Shown piece after piece: positions 34,433 to 43,932 of a stretch of 64,000 bases of DNA. The translations under genes and the position numbers were made by a program. The stretch's first letter is position 1; every line of letters starts with the position of its first letter. Source of the stretch: Bradyrhizobium viridifuturi (GTDB taxonomy: Bacteria > Pseudomonadota > Alphaproteobacteria > Rhizobiales > Xanthobacteraceae); assembly GCF_001238275.1 (NCBI RefSeq), contig NZ_LGTB01000015.1, forward strand, positions 1 to 64,000. The letters are read 5' to 3'. A model generated the notes under the pieces. The model searched no databases. It was not told the origin of the DNA and saw nothing but the letters and a program-made list of their open reading frames with translations.

Positions 34433-34993
34433 TCAGTCGCGCCCGGTCTCGCGCGGCAGGAGCGCGATCCTGAAGTCGCTGTATTTCTTTTCCAGCGCCA
34501 TCCGAAGGCAGACAATCGACCAGATCAAGCCGACGGCGGCGCCAGCCAGGCCAGTTGTGGTTTGCAGCAGGGTTCTCGGCGCACCGAGCACACCCAGCAC
34601 AAGGCCGATGATGAACCCGAGCACCGCGCCGATCAGTATCGATCCGAGAAACGACCGCCAGATAAACAGCCAGTAGATCCTCAGCAATCTCCCGAGCGTG
34701 ATGTCGAGCTCCAGAATCTTTCCCGCCGCCAGGGCTTGACGCTGCGGCGCGCCGCTGGTGGCCAATGCCGGGTCTAACCCGGCCTCGCCCTGAGCGAAGG
34801 ATTGCGCTGGCTGCGCCGCGTTGGTCAGTAGACCCGGAACGTCGCCGGCTTTGGCCCAGCCCGTCATTCCTTCGCTCCAGACCAGCGTATCCGCGGTCAC
34901 CTTTCGCCTGGCAATGAGGTCGCGAAGCTCGGCATCCGAGCACGGCCCCTTTTGCTGGCCGTCGGATCCATAGAACCAGGACCTGTCAAACAT
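34433..34993 (-). CDS. GYF-domain (DUF4339) membrane protein, short
   Basis: A 186-residue protein with an N-terminal GYF_2 domain (SWFYGSDGQQKGPCSDAELRDLIARRKVTADTLVWSEGMTGWAKAGDVPGL) and two hydrophobic stretches (FIWRSFLGSILIGAVLGFIIGLVLGVLG, AGAAVGLIWSIVCL). It follows the similar longer GYF protein on the same strand after 147 bp. GYF_2 domains are thought to bind protein partners in bacteria, but function is unassigned. Confidence 0.78.
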   Translation of the reverse strand: MFDRSWFYGSDGQQKGPCSDAELRDLIARRKVTADTLVWSEGMTGWAKAGDVPGLLTNAAQPAQSFAQGEAGLDPALATSGAPQRQALAAGKILELDITLGRLLRIYWLFIWRSFLGSILIGAVLGFIIGLVLGVLGAPRTLLQTTTGLAGAAVGLIWSIVCLRMALEKKYSDFRIALLPRETGRD

Positions 34994-35098
34994 GTCGGAG
35001 CCTCGAGGCGGACGCTATGGCGGGACATCACCCAACGGAACCGGCGGCGAGAAAGTCAGCATTGAGCGAGCGCTTCCAGCATTGTTGAAGCGGCGGCT

Positions 35099-35124
35099 CC
35101 TCTCCCTGCGACGTGAAGGGAGAG
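35099..35124. repeat. CCTCTCCCT / AGGGAGAGG hairpin
   Basis: A 9-bp inverted repeat between the two GYF genes, resembling the arms of the larger repeat at 12059. No T-run follows, so I do not call it a terminator. Confidence 0.45.
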
Positions 35125-35140
35125 GAAGCGCCACGCAAGC

Positions 35141-36031
35141 TTATGCGTTCGCGGCTGCGCCACGCTCGGTCAACGCGAATTGCGAGATGAACCAGTTGGC
35201 GTACCAGCGCAGCACCCACGGAATCGGGATCAGGAAGCCGCAGCCGACCGCGAACACGATGGTTCGCCACAGCACGTCGAGGCCGGAGGCATTGAAGGTG
35301 ACCTCGCGGCGCGTGCCCTCGACGTTGCGGCAGATCCAGCGCAGCCATGCGGTCATCACCCAGGCCCAGCCGATGATGGTGATGGACGCGATCACCATTA
35401 GCACGTACCAGCCGACATAGACGGCCGGGCTGCCGTTGAACGAGATCGGCAGGTCCTGGCCGCTCGAGCTGAGACGGCCGAAGATCCAGCGAACGATCAT
35501 CCAGCCCAGGAAAGCCTGCAGCACCAGCGAGAGCAGCGACACGATCGTGCTGTGGGCCGCTCCGGCATAGGTCAGAAGGCCGAGCACGATGAAGACGTAC
35601 CAGATGTCGAGCGGCTGCCCGGTGAAGGCGAGATGCGGCCGGCCCGGCACGCGGATATAGGGGATCGCAAAGCGGTACAAGCCGGTTGCGGTCCACGGCG
35701 CCGGGATGACGAAGACTTGGCCGATGAACATCAGCACGCTGCGTCCGAACAGGCCCCAGATCGGGAAGTCGGCCGACAGCGCGCCGCCGCTGTAGCCTGC
35801 CGCTGCCGCAACCGGCGGCGGTCCGCCGGCCTGCGGAAACGCCGACGGCGCCCCTGCGCTCGGAACAAGACCCGGAATCTCCCCGGCCTTCTGCCAGCCG
35901 GCCATCCCCTCGGTCCACACCAGCGTATCGGCGCCCACCATGCCACGGGTAATCAGGTCGCGGAGCTGAGCTTCAGGCAGGGGGCCTTTTTGCTGGCCTT
36001 CGGATGCATAAAACCAGTTTCGGTTCGACAT
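35141..36031 (-). CDS. GYF-domain (DUF4339) membrane protein, long
   Basis: A 296-residue protein. The N-terminal GYF_2 domain (RNWFYASEGQQKGPLPEAQLRDLITRG) is nearly the same as in the next gene. A proline/glycine linker follows (PSAFPQAGGPPPVAAAAGYSGG), then about five or six membrane segments in a DUF898-like region (FGRSVLMFIGQVFVIPAPW, WYVFIVLGLLTYAGAA, WYVLMVIASITIIGWAWVMTAW, FAVGCGFLIPIPWVLRWYANWFI). The GYF domain is presumably cytosolic and recruits a proline-rich partner. No function assigned. Start ATG 36031. Confidence 0.78.
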   Translation of the reverse strand: MSNRNWFYASEGQQKGPLPEAQLRDLITRGMVGADTLVWTEGMAGWQKAGEIPGLVPSAGAPSAFPQAGGPPPVAAAAGYSGGALSADFPIWGLFGRSVLMFIGQVFVIPAPWTATGLYRFAIPYIRVPGRPHLAFTGQPLDIWYVFIVLGLLTYAGAAHSTIVSLLSLVLQAFLGWMIVRWIFGRLSSSGQDLPISFNGSPAVYVGWYVLMVIASITIIGWAWVMTAWLRWICRNVEGTRREVTFNASGLDVLWRTIVFAVGCGFLIPIPWVLRWYANWFISQFALTERGAAANA

Positions 36032-36674
<643 letters not shown>

Positions 36675-36748
36675 GTTCTATCGAGATCGCGCCGGCAACG
36701 ACGCCGGCGCGCGTCAAATCCACGCCAAGAAACCACGACCGCCGGGGA

Positions 36749-38074
36749 ATGATGATGGGGGCACGAGCTCTTCGTGCAGCGATATCAGCTGCGCCGATCA
36801 CTGCTGCAATCCTGCTCGCGTGGGGCGCGCCGGCCTTGGCGCAGGATTCTGCGGCCAATCCCGGCATCAACGCCGCCGACACCGCCTGGATGATCGTCGC
36901 CACCGCGCTGGTGCTGATGATGACGATCCCGGGACTCGCGCTGTTCTACTCCGGCATGGTGCGCAAGAAGAACGTGCTGGCGACGATGGCGCAGAGCCTC
37001 ACCGCCGTCGCGCTGATCTCGATCCTCTGGGTCACCTTCGGCTATTCGCTGACCTTCGTCGGCAACGGTCCATGGCTCGGCTCGCTCGACAGCTGGTTCC
37101 TGGCCGGCATCACCATGGACAGCGTCAATCCGGCGGCCAAGACCATCCCGGAAGCGCTGTTCATGCTGTACCAGATGACGTTCGCGATCATCACCGTGGC
37201 GCTGGTTGCAGGCTCGGTCGCCGACCGCATGCGGTTCTCCGCCTATGTGCTGTTCTCGATCGGCTGGTTCGTCTTCGTCTATGTGCCGCTGGCGCATTGG
37301 GTGTGGGGCGGCGGCTTCCTCTTCACGGCGGGCGTGATGGATTTCGCCGGCGGCCTTGTCGTGCATCTCTCCGCCGGCATCAGCGGCCTCGTCGCCGCCA
37401 AGGTGATGGGCAACCGGCACGGCTATGGCCATGACAATCTGTCGCCGTTCGATCTGTCGCTCGCCGTGGTCGGCACCGGCCTGCTCTGGGTCGGCTGGTT
37501 CGGCTTCAACGGCGGCTCGGCGCTCGCGGCCAATTCGCGCGCAGTGTTTGCAATCACCGCCACGCATCTTGCGGCCTGCGCCGGTGCATTGACCTGGGGC
37601 GCGATCGAATGGGCGACGCGCCGCAAGCCGTCGGTGCTCGGCATGATCTCGGGTGCGGTCGCGGGACTCGGCACCATCACCCCGGCCTCCGGTTTCGTCG
37701 CGCCATGGCACGGCGTCATCATCGGCATCATTGCCGGCCTGGTCTGCTTCTGGGCCTGTACCTGGCTGAAGCATCGCTTCAAGTATGACGATTCGCTCGA
37801 CGTGTTCGGCGTCCACGGCATCGGCGGCCTGACCGGTACGCTCCTCGCGGGCATTTTCGCGGCCTCCGCGATCGGCGGCACCTCCGGCCTGCTCGAGGGC
37901 AATCCGAAGCAACTGCTGATCCAGCTCTACGGTGTCGCCGTCACATTCGTCTGGTGCGGCGGCATCACCTTCGTGCTGCTCAAGCTGGTCTCCGCCTTCG
38001 TGCCGCTGCGCGTCTCGATGCAGCAGGAGATGGAAGGCCTCGACATCTCGCAGCACGGGGAGGCGCTGCAGTAG
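36749..38074 (+). CDS. amtB: Ammonium transporter, first copy (AmtB)
   Basis: A 441-residue membrane channel with a signal-like start (AAISAAPITAAILLAWGAPALA) and eleven expected helices. Family signatures include WMIVATALVLMMTIPGLALFYSGMVRKKN and FKYDDSLDVFGVHGIGGLTGTL with the pore His (GVHG), and the first pore His region VVHLSAGISG. GlnK from the upstream gene blocks the pore when nitrogen is plentiful. Three adjacent ATGs (36749, 36752, 36755) compete for the start; the downstream ones have better spacing from the GGGGA site. Confidence 0.92.
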   Translation: MMMGARALRAAISAAPITAAILLAWGAPALAQDSAANPGINAADTAWMIVATALVLMMTIPGLALFYSGMVRKKNVLATMAQSLTAVALISILWVTFGYSLTFVGNGPWLGSLDSWFLAGITMDSVNPAAKTIPEALFMLYQMTFAIITVALVAGSVADRMRFSAYVLFSIGWFVFVYVPLAHWVWGGGFLFTAGVMDFAGGLVVHLSAGISGLVAAKVMGNRHGYGHDNLSPFDLSLAVVGTGLLWVGWFGFNGGSALAANSRAVFAITATHLAACAGALTWGAIEWATRRKPSVLGMISGAVAGLGTITPASGFVAPWHGVIIGIIAGLVCFWACTWLKHRFKYDDSLDVFGVHGIGGLTGTLLAGIFAASAIGGTSGLLEGNPKQLLIQLYGVAVTFVWCGGITFVLLKLVSAFVPLRVSMQQEMEGLDISQHGEALQ

Positions 38075-38184
38075 AGCTCGCAGGGCCGGTGGGAGCCCGG
38101 CGGCAAATTCGCAAAACAACCCCATGCAAAGCACCCGAGCGCTGCGACGTCACGCAGCTGGGCGTGAGGCCAGTTCCCGCTTGC

Positions 38185-38214
38185 ACGACACATAAGTGTA
38201 TGCTTATGTGTCGT
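38185..38214. promoter_or_regulatory. 12-bp inverted repeat, likely ArsR operator
   Basis: ACGACACATAAG, spacer TGTATG, then CTTATGTGTCGT: a perfect 12-bp inverted repeat that ends one base before the ATG of the ArsR-family gene. Typical of autoregulating ArsR/SmtB repressors. No ribosome site fits between it and the start, so the transcript may be leaderless. Confidence 0.75.
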
Positions 38215-38215
38215 C

Positions 38216-38529
38216 ATGGTCGAAACCGATATCTTCAAGGCGCTGGCCGATCCGACCCGCCGCAAGGTGTTTGAGAAGCTGGCGGGCGGCAGCCTGAACG
38301 CCAGCGCCTTGCGCGACGGCCTGGAGATCAGCCAGCCGGCGATGTCGCAGCATCTGGCGGTGCTGCGCGCGGCCGGGCTGGTGCGCGAGCAGCGGCAGGG
38401 CCGTTTCGTGAATTACGAGGTCGACCCGGACGCATCGCCAGCATCGGCAGCTGGCTCGCCCGCTACCGCGCCTATTGGCCGAAGCGCATCGAAGCGCTCT
38501 CCGACCTCCTGAAGGACATGGATCAATGA
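38216..38529 (+). CDS. ArsR-family regulator, frameshifted as read
   Basis: A small winged helix-turn-helix repressor: ALADPTRRKVFEKLAGG and SQPAMSQHLAVLRAAGLVREQRQGRFVNYEV are the DNA-binding signature. As read the frame shifts near 38431 after NYEVDPD and ends at 38512 with an unrelated tail. Adding one G there (GACGG) restores SWLARYRAYWPKRIEALSD..., 104 residues in all, and a stop that overlaps the next ATG as ATGA. That restored overlap strongly suggests a sequence error. It pairs with the SRPBCC gene, the classic ArsR-SRPBCC unit. Confidence 0.82.
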
Positions 38530-38879
38530 GCGATGCAGTCGAGCCTGACGCGGACCAAGCCCTGGTGATCGAATACGAGCTCGACGCACCGCCCGAGAAA
38601 GTATGGCGCGCCGTAACCATTCCGGCACTGCGCGAACGCTGGCTGCCCGATGCCGATCTCGCCGGCGCCGAGCCTGAATCAACGATAACAGGCGAAGAGG
38701 TGCGTTACCGGCTCCGCGAGTCCGAGCCGCCGTTTCGCGAAAGCCGCGTCACCTTCCGGATCGAGCCGAACGAGGCCGGCGGCACAAGGTTTCGCATCAT
38801 CCAGCAAGCCTGCGACATCAGGGAAAAGCAGCCGCAACCGGCCAACAGCAACCGCCGCACCCTGATGCGCGCGGCCTGA
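38526..38879 (+). CDS. SRPBCC (AHSA1-like) protein paired with ArsR
   Basis: A 117-residue START-like protein: VIEYELDAPPEKVWRAVTIPALRERWLPDADL is the common start of the AHSA1-type SRPBCC family, followed by ESRVTFRIEPNEAGGTRFRIIQ. It is shorter than most family members because the last helix is missing, and ends in a polar tail. It probably binds a small hydrophobic ligand. The ATGA overlap with the restored ArsR frame shows translational coupling. Confidence 0.82.
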   Translation: MSDAVEPDADQALVIEYELDAPPEKVWRAVTIPALRERWLPDADLAGAEPESTITGEEVRYRLRESEPPFRESRVTFRIEPNEAGGTRFRIIQQACDIREKQPQPANSNRRTLMRAA

Positions 38880-38930
38880 TCGCAAACTTCACCGCTAAGA
38901 CTTCATCACCTGCAGCTATGGAGGTCGCCA

Positions 38931-39533
38931 ATGCGCGACATGATGCAACTCGTCCCCATGGTCGTCGAACAATCGAGCCGCGGCGAGCGCTCTTTCGACA
39001 TCTATTCCAGGCTCTTGCGCGAGCGCATCATCTTCCTGAACGGCGAGGTCAATGACGCGATGTCCGGACTGGTCTGCGCCCAATTGCTATTCCTGGAGGC
39101 GGACAATCCGAACAAGCCGATCAACCTCTACATCAACTCCTATGGCGGCGTGATCACCAGCGGGCTCGCGATGTACGACACCATGCAGTTCATCAAGGCG
39201 CCGGTGCACACGCTGTGCATGGGCACCGCGCGCTCGATGGGCTCGTTCCTGCTGATGGCCGGCGAACCCGGCCACCGCGCCGCGCTGCCGAATGCGAGCC
39301 TCCACGTGCACCAGCCGCTCGGCGGGTTCCAGGGCCAGGCGTCCGACATCCTGATCCATGCCACCGAGATGCAGGAGACCAAGCGGCGCATCACCCGGCT
39401 TTACGCGCAGCATTGCGGGCGCACCGAGGCCGACGTGGAGCGGACGCTGGACCGCGATCACTTCATGTCCGCGCAGCAGGCACTCGAATGGGGCCTGATC
39501 GACAAGGTGTTCGCGGCGCGCGACGCCGCCTAA
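38931..39533 (+). CDS. clpP: ATP-dependent Clp protease proteolytic subunit (paralogue)
   Basis: A 200-residue serine peptidase that stacks as a 14-mer beside ClpA or ClpX. All three catalytic residues are visible: Ser in [15 protein letters not shown], His in [15 protein letters not shown], Asp in [13 protein letters not shown]. It is not next to clpX or lon and lies between two glnK-amtB pairs, so it is probably a second ClpP with a narrower role rather than the housekeeping copy. GGAGG precedes ATG 38931. Confidence 0.92.
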   Translation: MRDMMQLVPMVVEQSSRGERSFDIYSRLLRERIIFLNGEVNDAMSGLVCAQLLFLEADNPNKPINLYINSYGGVITSGLAMYDTMQFIKAPVHTLCMGTARSMGSFLLMAGEPGHRAALPNASLHVHQPLGGFQGQASDILIHATEMQETKRRITRLYAQHCGRTEADVERTLDRDHFMSAQQALEWGLIDKVFAARDAA

Positions 39534-40188
<655 letters not shown>

Positions 40189-40227
40189 TTTCGCGCTCAA
40201 ACCTTAAGACCTCAGGAGTAATATGAC

Positions 40228-41676
40228 ATGACGTTCAAGCGTCCCTATGGCGCGGGACTGGCGGCCCTCGCAGTCGGCCTGTTTGCCGCAACCGCCGCCT
40301 ACGCCGAGCCAACCGTCAACAAGGGCGACAACGCCTGGATGCTGACTTCGACGGTGCTGGTGCTTTTGATGACCATCCCGGGCCTCGCGCTGTTCTATGG
40401 CGGCCTCGTTCGCTCCAAGAACATGCTCTCGGTGCTGGCGCAGGTGTTCTACACGGTCTGCCTCGTCACCGTGCTCTGGGCCCTCTACGGCTACAGCCTC
40501 GCCTTCACCGGCGGCTCCGACTTCATCGGCGGCTTCTCCAAGGCCTTCCTGATGGGCGTCACGCCGGACTCGAAGGCGGCGACCTTCTCGGTCGACGCCA
40601 ACATCTCGGAGCTCGTCTATATGTGCTTCCAGATGACCTTCGCGGCGATCACGCCGGCCCTCATCGTCGGCGCCTTTGCCGAGCGCATGAAGTTCGCGGC
40701 GATCGCGCTGTTCATCCCGCTCTGGGTGACGCTGATCTACTTCCCGATCGCGCACATGGTCTGGTACTGGCCGGGCCCGGACGCGATCCAGGATGCCGCC
40801 AAGGCGCTCGCCGCCGCGGCTGACGGCGATGCCAAGACGAAGGCGCAGGCCGCCCTCGACGCGATCAACGCCGACGCCGGCTGGATCTTCAAGAAGGGGG
40901 CGATCGACTTCGCCGGCGGCACCGTCGTGCACATCAACGCCGGCATCGCCGGCCTGGTGGGCGCGCTCCTGATCGGCAAGCGCACCGGCTACGGCAAGGA
41001 GCTGATGGCTCCGCACTCGCTGACCATGACCATGATCGGCGCCTCGCTGCTCTGGGTCGGCTGGTTCGGCTTCAACGCTGGTTCGAACCTCGAAGCCAAT
41101 GGCGGCGCTGCGCTCGCCATGACCAACTCCTTCGTGGCCACGGCTGCGGCGGCGCTGGCCTGGATGTTCGCGGAATGGATCATCAAGGGCCATCCCTCGC
41201 TGCTCGGCGCGCTCTCGGGCGCGGTCGCGGGCCTCGTCGCGGTGACACCGGCGGCCGGCTATGCCGGTCCGATGGGCGCCATCGTGCTCGGCCTCGTGGT
41301 CGGCGTGGTCTGCCTGTTCTTCTGCACGGTCGTGAAGAACGCGCTCGGCTATGACGACTCGCTCGATGTGTTCGGCGTCCACTGCGTCGGCGGCATCATC
41401 GGCGCGCTCGGCACCGGCATCCTGGTCAACCCGGCGCTCGGTGGCGCTGGCATCATCGACTACACCGCGATCCCGCCGAAGGTCGCCGACTACGACTTCG
41501 CGGCGCAGATGATCTCGCAGTGCTGGGGCGTCGGCACCACGCTGGTGTGGTCGGGCATCGGTTCGGCGATCCTCTACAAGATCGTCGACGTGATCGTCGG
41601 CCTGCGCGCCAACGTCGAGACCGAGCGTGAAGGCCTCGACATCACCGAGCACACGGAGCGCGCGTACAACATGTAA
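40228..41676 (+). CDS. amtB: Ammonium transporter, second copy (AmtB)
   Basis: A 482-residue ammonium channel with a signal-like start (GLAALAVGLFAATAAYA) and the signatures WMLTSTVLVLLMTIPGLALFYGGLVRSKN and GYDDSLDVFGVHCVGGIIGAL. Compared with the copy at 36749 it has a roughly 40-residue insertion around DAAKALAAAADGDAKTKAQAALDAINADA, likely an extended periplasmic loop. Its gene closes the glnK operon and is followed by two hairpins including a strong terminator. Confidence 0.94.
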   Translation: MTFKRPYGAGLAALAVGLFAATAAYAEPTVNKGDNAWMLTSTVLVLLMTIPGLALFYGGLVRSKNMLSVLAQVFYTVCLVTVLWALYGYSLAFTGGSDFIGGFSKAFLMGVTPDSKAATFSVDANISELVYMCFQMTFAAITPALIVGAFAERMKFAAIALFIPLWVTLIYFPIAHMVWYWPGPDAIQDAAKALAAAADGDAKTKAQAALDAINADAGWIFKKGAIDFAGGTVVHINAGIAGLVGALLIGKRTGYGKELMAPHSLTMTMIGASLLWVGWFGFNAGSNLEANGGAALAMTNSFVATAAAALAWMFAEWIIKGHPSLLGALSGAVAGLVAVTPAAGYAGPMGAIVLGLVVGVVCLFFCTVVKNALGYDDSLDVFGVHCVGGIIGALGTGILVNPALGGAGIIDYTAIPPKVADYDFAAQMISQCWGVGTTLVWSGIGSAILYKIVDVIVGLRANVETEREGLDITEHTERAYNM

Positions 41677-41722
41677 GGGTTCTCCCGGGGCGCGACCTCC
41701 CCAAGCGGTCGTTCCCAGAACT

Positions 41723-41758
41723 ACGGTCCGGGCACATACCCGGCAATGTCCGGACCGT
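41723..41758 (+). other. Hairpin in the amtB2 3' region
   Basis: ACGGTCCGG (41723-41731) pairs fully with CCGGACCGT (41750-41758) around an 18-base loop, immediately upstream of the terminator. It may stabilise the 3' end or be part of a small 3'-derived RNA. Confidence 0.5.
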
Positions 41759-41760
41759 TG

Positions 41761-41797
41761 AGGGGCTCCAGCGCAAGTTGGAGCCCCTTTCTTTTTT
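41761..41797 (+). terminator. Strong rho-independent terminator of the glnK-amtB operon
   Basis: A 10-bp stem (AGGGGCTCCA / TGGAGCCCCT) with an 8-base loop, followed by TTCTTTTTT. The best terminator in the window. Confidence 0.92.
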
Positions 41798-41886
41798 GGG
41801 CGGCTTGAGAAAATATTGTCGGAATTGCCTGCCATTGTGGAATGACAGGCTACAAACAACGACGACAACAAAAACGGGAGGACGTC

Positions 41887-42291
41887 ATGAAGGTGCAAGG
41901 CGGGTGCTATTGCGGCAACGTGCGCTATGAGGCCGAAGGCGAACCGATGATGGCGGCGCAATGCCTGTGCCGCGAATGCCAGTACATCACGGGCGGCGGG
42001 CCGAACCTGTTCATGGCAATGCCGACCACCGGCTTCAGATACACCGCAAGCGAACCCAAGCAGTTCACGCGCAAGGACCTCGAGCGCGCCGTGACCCGGG
42101 AATTCTGCCCCGAATGCGGCACGCATCTGGTGACCAAGGTGCCGGGTCTGCCCGCCACGATCCTGAAGGTCGGCACCTTCGACGACCCCAGCGTGTTCAC
42201 CCCGCAGATGACGATCTACACCTGCGACAAGCAGACCTTCCACCATCTGCCCGAGGGCAAGCCGTCATTCGACAAGCTGCCGGCGCGCTAA
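41887..42291 (+). CDS. GFA family protein (glutathione-dependent formaldehyde-activating-like)
   Basis: A 134-residue zinc protein of the GFA family: GGCYCGNVRYEAEGEP, CLCRECQYITGG and FCPECGTHLV are the Cys pairs that bind two zinc ions. Members catalyse or assist S-hydroxymethylglutathione formation or have other carbonyl roles; the present function is unknown. Start ATG 41887; GGGAGG upstream. Confidence 0.87.
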   Translation: MKVQGGCYCGNVRYEAEGEPMMAAQCLCRECQYITGGGPNLFMAMPTTGFRYTASEPKQFTRKDLERAVTREFCPECGTHLVTKVPGLPATILKVGTFDDPSVFTPQMTIYTCDKQTFHHLPEGKPSFDKLPAR

Positions 42292-42352
42292 GCCTTGCGT
42301 ATCGATTGTGCGTGGCCCGGATTGCGCTTCGCTCCATCCGGGCTACGAACAC

Positions 42353-43165
42353 TCACGCGGCATCCCGCGCGTGCTCGACGCGGTCGCGGCCGTGGCGCTT
42401 GGCCGCGTAGAGCGCCTGGTCGGCGGTGCGCATCAGGCCGCCGAGATCGAATCCGGCGTCCTTCACCGTGAAGCCGATGCTGATCGTCACCGGCAACTGG
42501 GTTACGCCGTCGAGGATGGTTCTTGCAGCGCAATCGCGGCGGATTTCCTCGGCGCCGCGCGCGGCCTGCTCGTGGCTCCGGCCCGTCAGCACCGCCGCGA
42601 ACTCCTCGCCGCCGTAACGCGCGACCAGCGCGCCGTGCCGGACCGCGAACTCGCGCAGCACGTCGGCGATCTCGACCAGCACTTTGTCGCCGATCTCATG
42701 TCCGTAGCGGTCGTTGATCGACTTGAAATGGTCGATGTCGCACATCAGCACCGCCGCCGACGCGCCATCCGTCTCAGCCTTGTCGAGCGCGATGGCCGCC
42801 TCGGCATCGAAGCCGCGCCGGTTCAGCAGCCCGGTCAATTGGTCAGTCTGCGAGATCTGCGCGAGCTCGCGGCGGGTCTGCGCCAGCTCCAGCATCAGCA
42901 TCCCTGCACGATACGACATCGCGCCGCTGAGCGTGACCCCGATGAAGACGCCCGCAGTCAATCCAAACGCCTGCATCTGCCCGACCGTGATCGACGCGGC
43001 CAGGTCGCGGCCGAACACGAGCATGCCGATGCTGAAGGACATCGCCGCGGTCATGCCGGCGGCAATGACCATCACCTTCCCGGTGCGGCGCAGGACATCG
43101 CCGCGTGTCTCGATCTTGATGGCCATTTCCGTCTGCACGAACTCGCAATATGCGGGATCATTCAT
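42353..43165 (-). CDS. Membrane GGDEF diguanylate cyclase
   Basis: A 270-residue protein with two N-terminal membrane helices (KVMVIAAGMTAAMSFSIGMLVFG, QAFGLTAGVFIGVTLSGAM), a short coiled linker and a GGDEF domain with the active GGEEF form (ARYGGEEFAAV). Makes c-di-GMP from GTP. An RxxD inhibitory site is not clear. Start ATG 43165; the frame is open upstream. Its gene is followed on the same strand by the NUDIX gene, transcribed toward it. Confidence 0.85.
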   Translation of the reverse strand: MNDPAYCEFVQTEMAIKIETRGDVLRRTGKVMVIAAGMTAAMSFSIGMLVFGRDLAASITVGQMQAFGLTAGVFIGVTLSGAMSYRAGMLMLELAQTRRELAQISQTDQLTGLLNRRGFDAEAAIALDKAETDGASAAVLMCDIDHFKSINDRYGHEIGDKVLVEIADVLREFAVRHGALVARYGGEEFAAVLTGRSHEQAARGAEEIRRDCAARTILDGVTQLPVTISIGFTVKDAGFDLGGLMRTADQALYAAKRHGRDRVEHARDAA

Positions 43166-43270
43166 TCGCGCTGTGTTGCGAATTGCTGAAGGGATTTCGT
43201 GGCGCGTGCGGCGCCTTAACGGCGGGTAAAGCGGATCGCTCGAATCCGCGACAACCGCCGGCAAGCAGCA

Positions 43271-43801
43271 TTAGTCGACCAGCACTTCCTCGTCCGGCGG
43301 CTCGCCGGGCGCGCCGTCGCGCAGATAGTTTTCAAGGATGGTGGCGAGCGACAGCGGCGTCAGCCGTTCCTGCGCGCGGGACAGATCGGCGATCGGCCAC
43401 CAGCGGAAGCAATCGAGCACCCTGGCCTCAGCCGCATCAGTCATCACGGGGTGAAAGCGATCCGTATGAACGATCCGGTATTCTTCCTTCTGGGAGATTC
43501 TCCGGCCGCCCCAATTGAAGGTGTGGTGACGCCGCCAGACGGCGGGGCCATGCGCGAAATCGACCAACCCCAATTCCTCGGCGAGCTCCCGCCGCAACGC
43601 CGCTTCAGGCGCCTCGTCGCCCTCGATGCCGCCGCCGGGCGCGATCCAGAAGCAGTCTCCGTGCGGCGGTCGAATCCGCAGCAGCAGGACCTCGCGGTCG
43701 TCCGTGACGATGAGCGCCCTGACGGCGCGGCGGTGGATCAAGTCCAAGAGCAATCTCGGAGCAATTTCGATGCGGCATTGTTCGGCCAGCGCTGATATCA
43801 C
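43271..43801 (-). CDS. NUDIX hydrolase
   Basis: A 176-residue NUDIX protein with the complete box GGGIEGDEAPEAALRRELAEELGL (GX5EX7REUXEEXGU). It hydrolyses a nucleoside-diphosphate-linked compound; the substrate cannot be told. Start ATG 43801. It lies upstream of the GGDEF gene on the same strand, 105 bp apart. Confidence 0.87.
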   Translation of the reverse strand: MISALAEQCRIEIAPRLLLDLIHRRAVRALIVTDDREVLLLRIRPPHGDCFWIAPGGGIEGDEAPEAALRRELAEELGLVDFAHGPAVWRRHHTFNWGGRRISQKEEYRIVHTDRFHPVMTDAAEARVLDCFRWWPIADLSRAQERLTPLSLATILENYLRDGAPGEPPDEEVLVD

Positions 43802-43932
43802 GCGCCGGCCGATCGCGCCGCGCCGCCGATGGTTAATCGCGTCTTAACCTCGCCCTATCTATGGTGACTTGATCGGTTTACGGTCGGCGCCCCCTCAACC
43901 CCGACCGCAGTGAAAGTGCTGGCATTTCAACC

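Noticed and set aside
40204..42246. A 680-codon minus-strand frame opposite the second amtB
   Set aside because: Shadow of amtB and the GFA gene; low-complexity composition.
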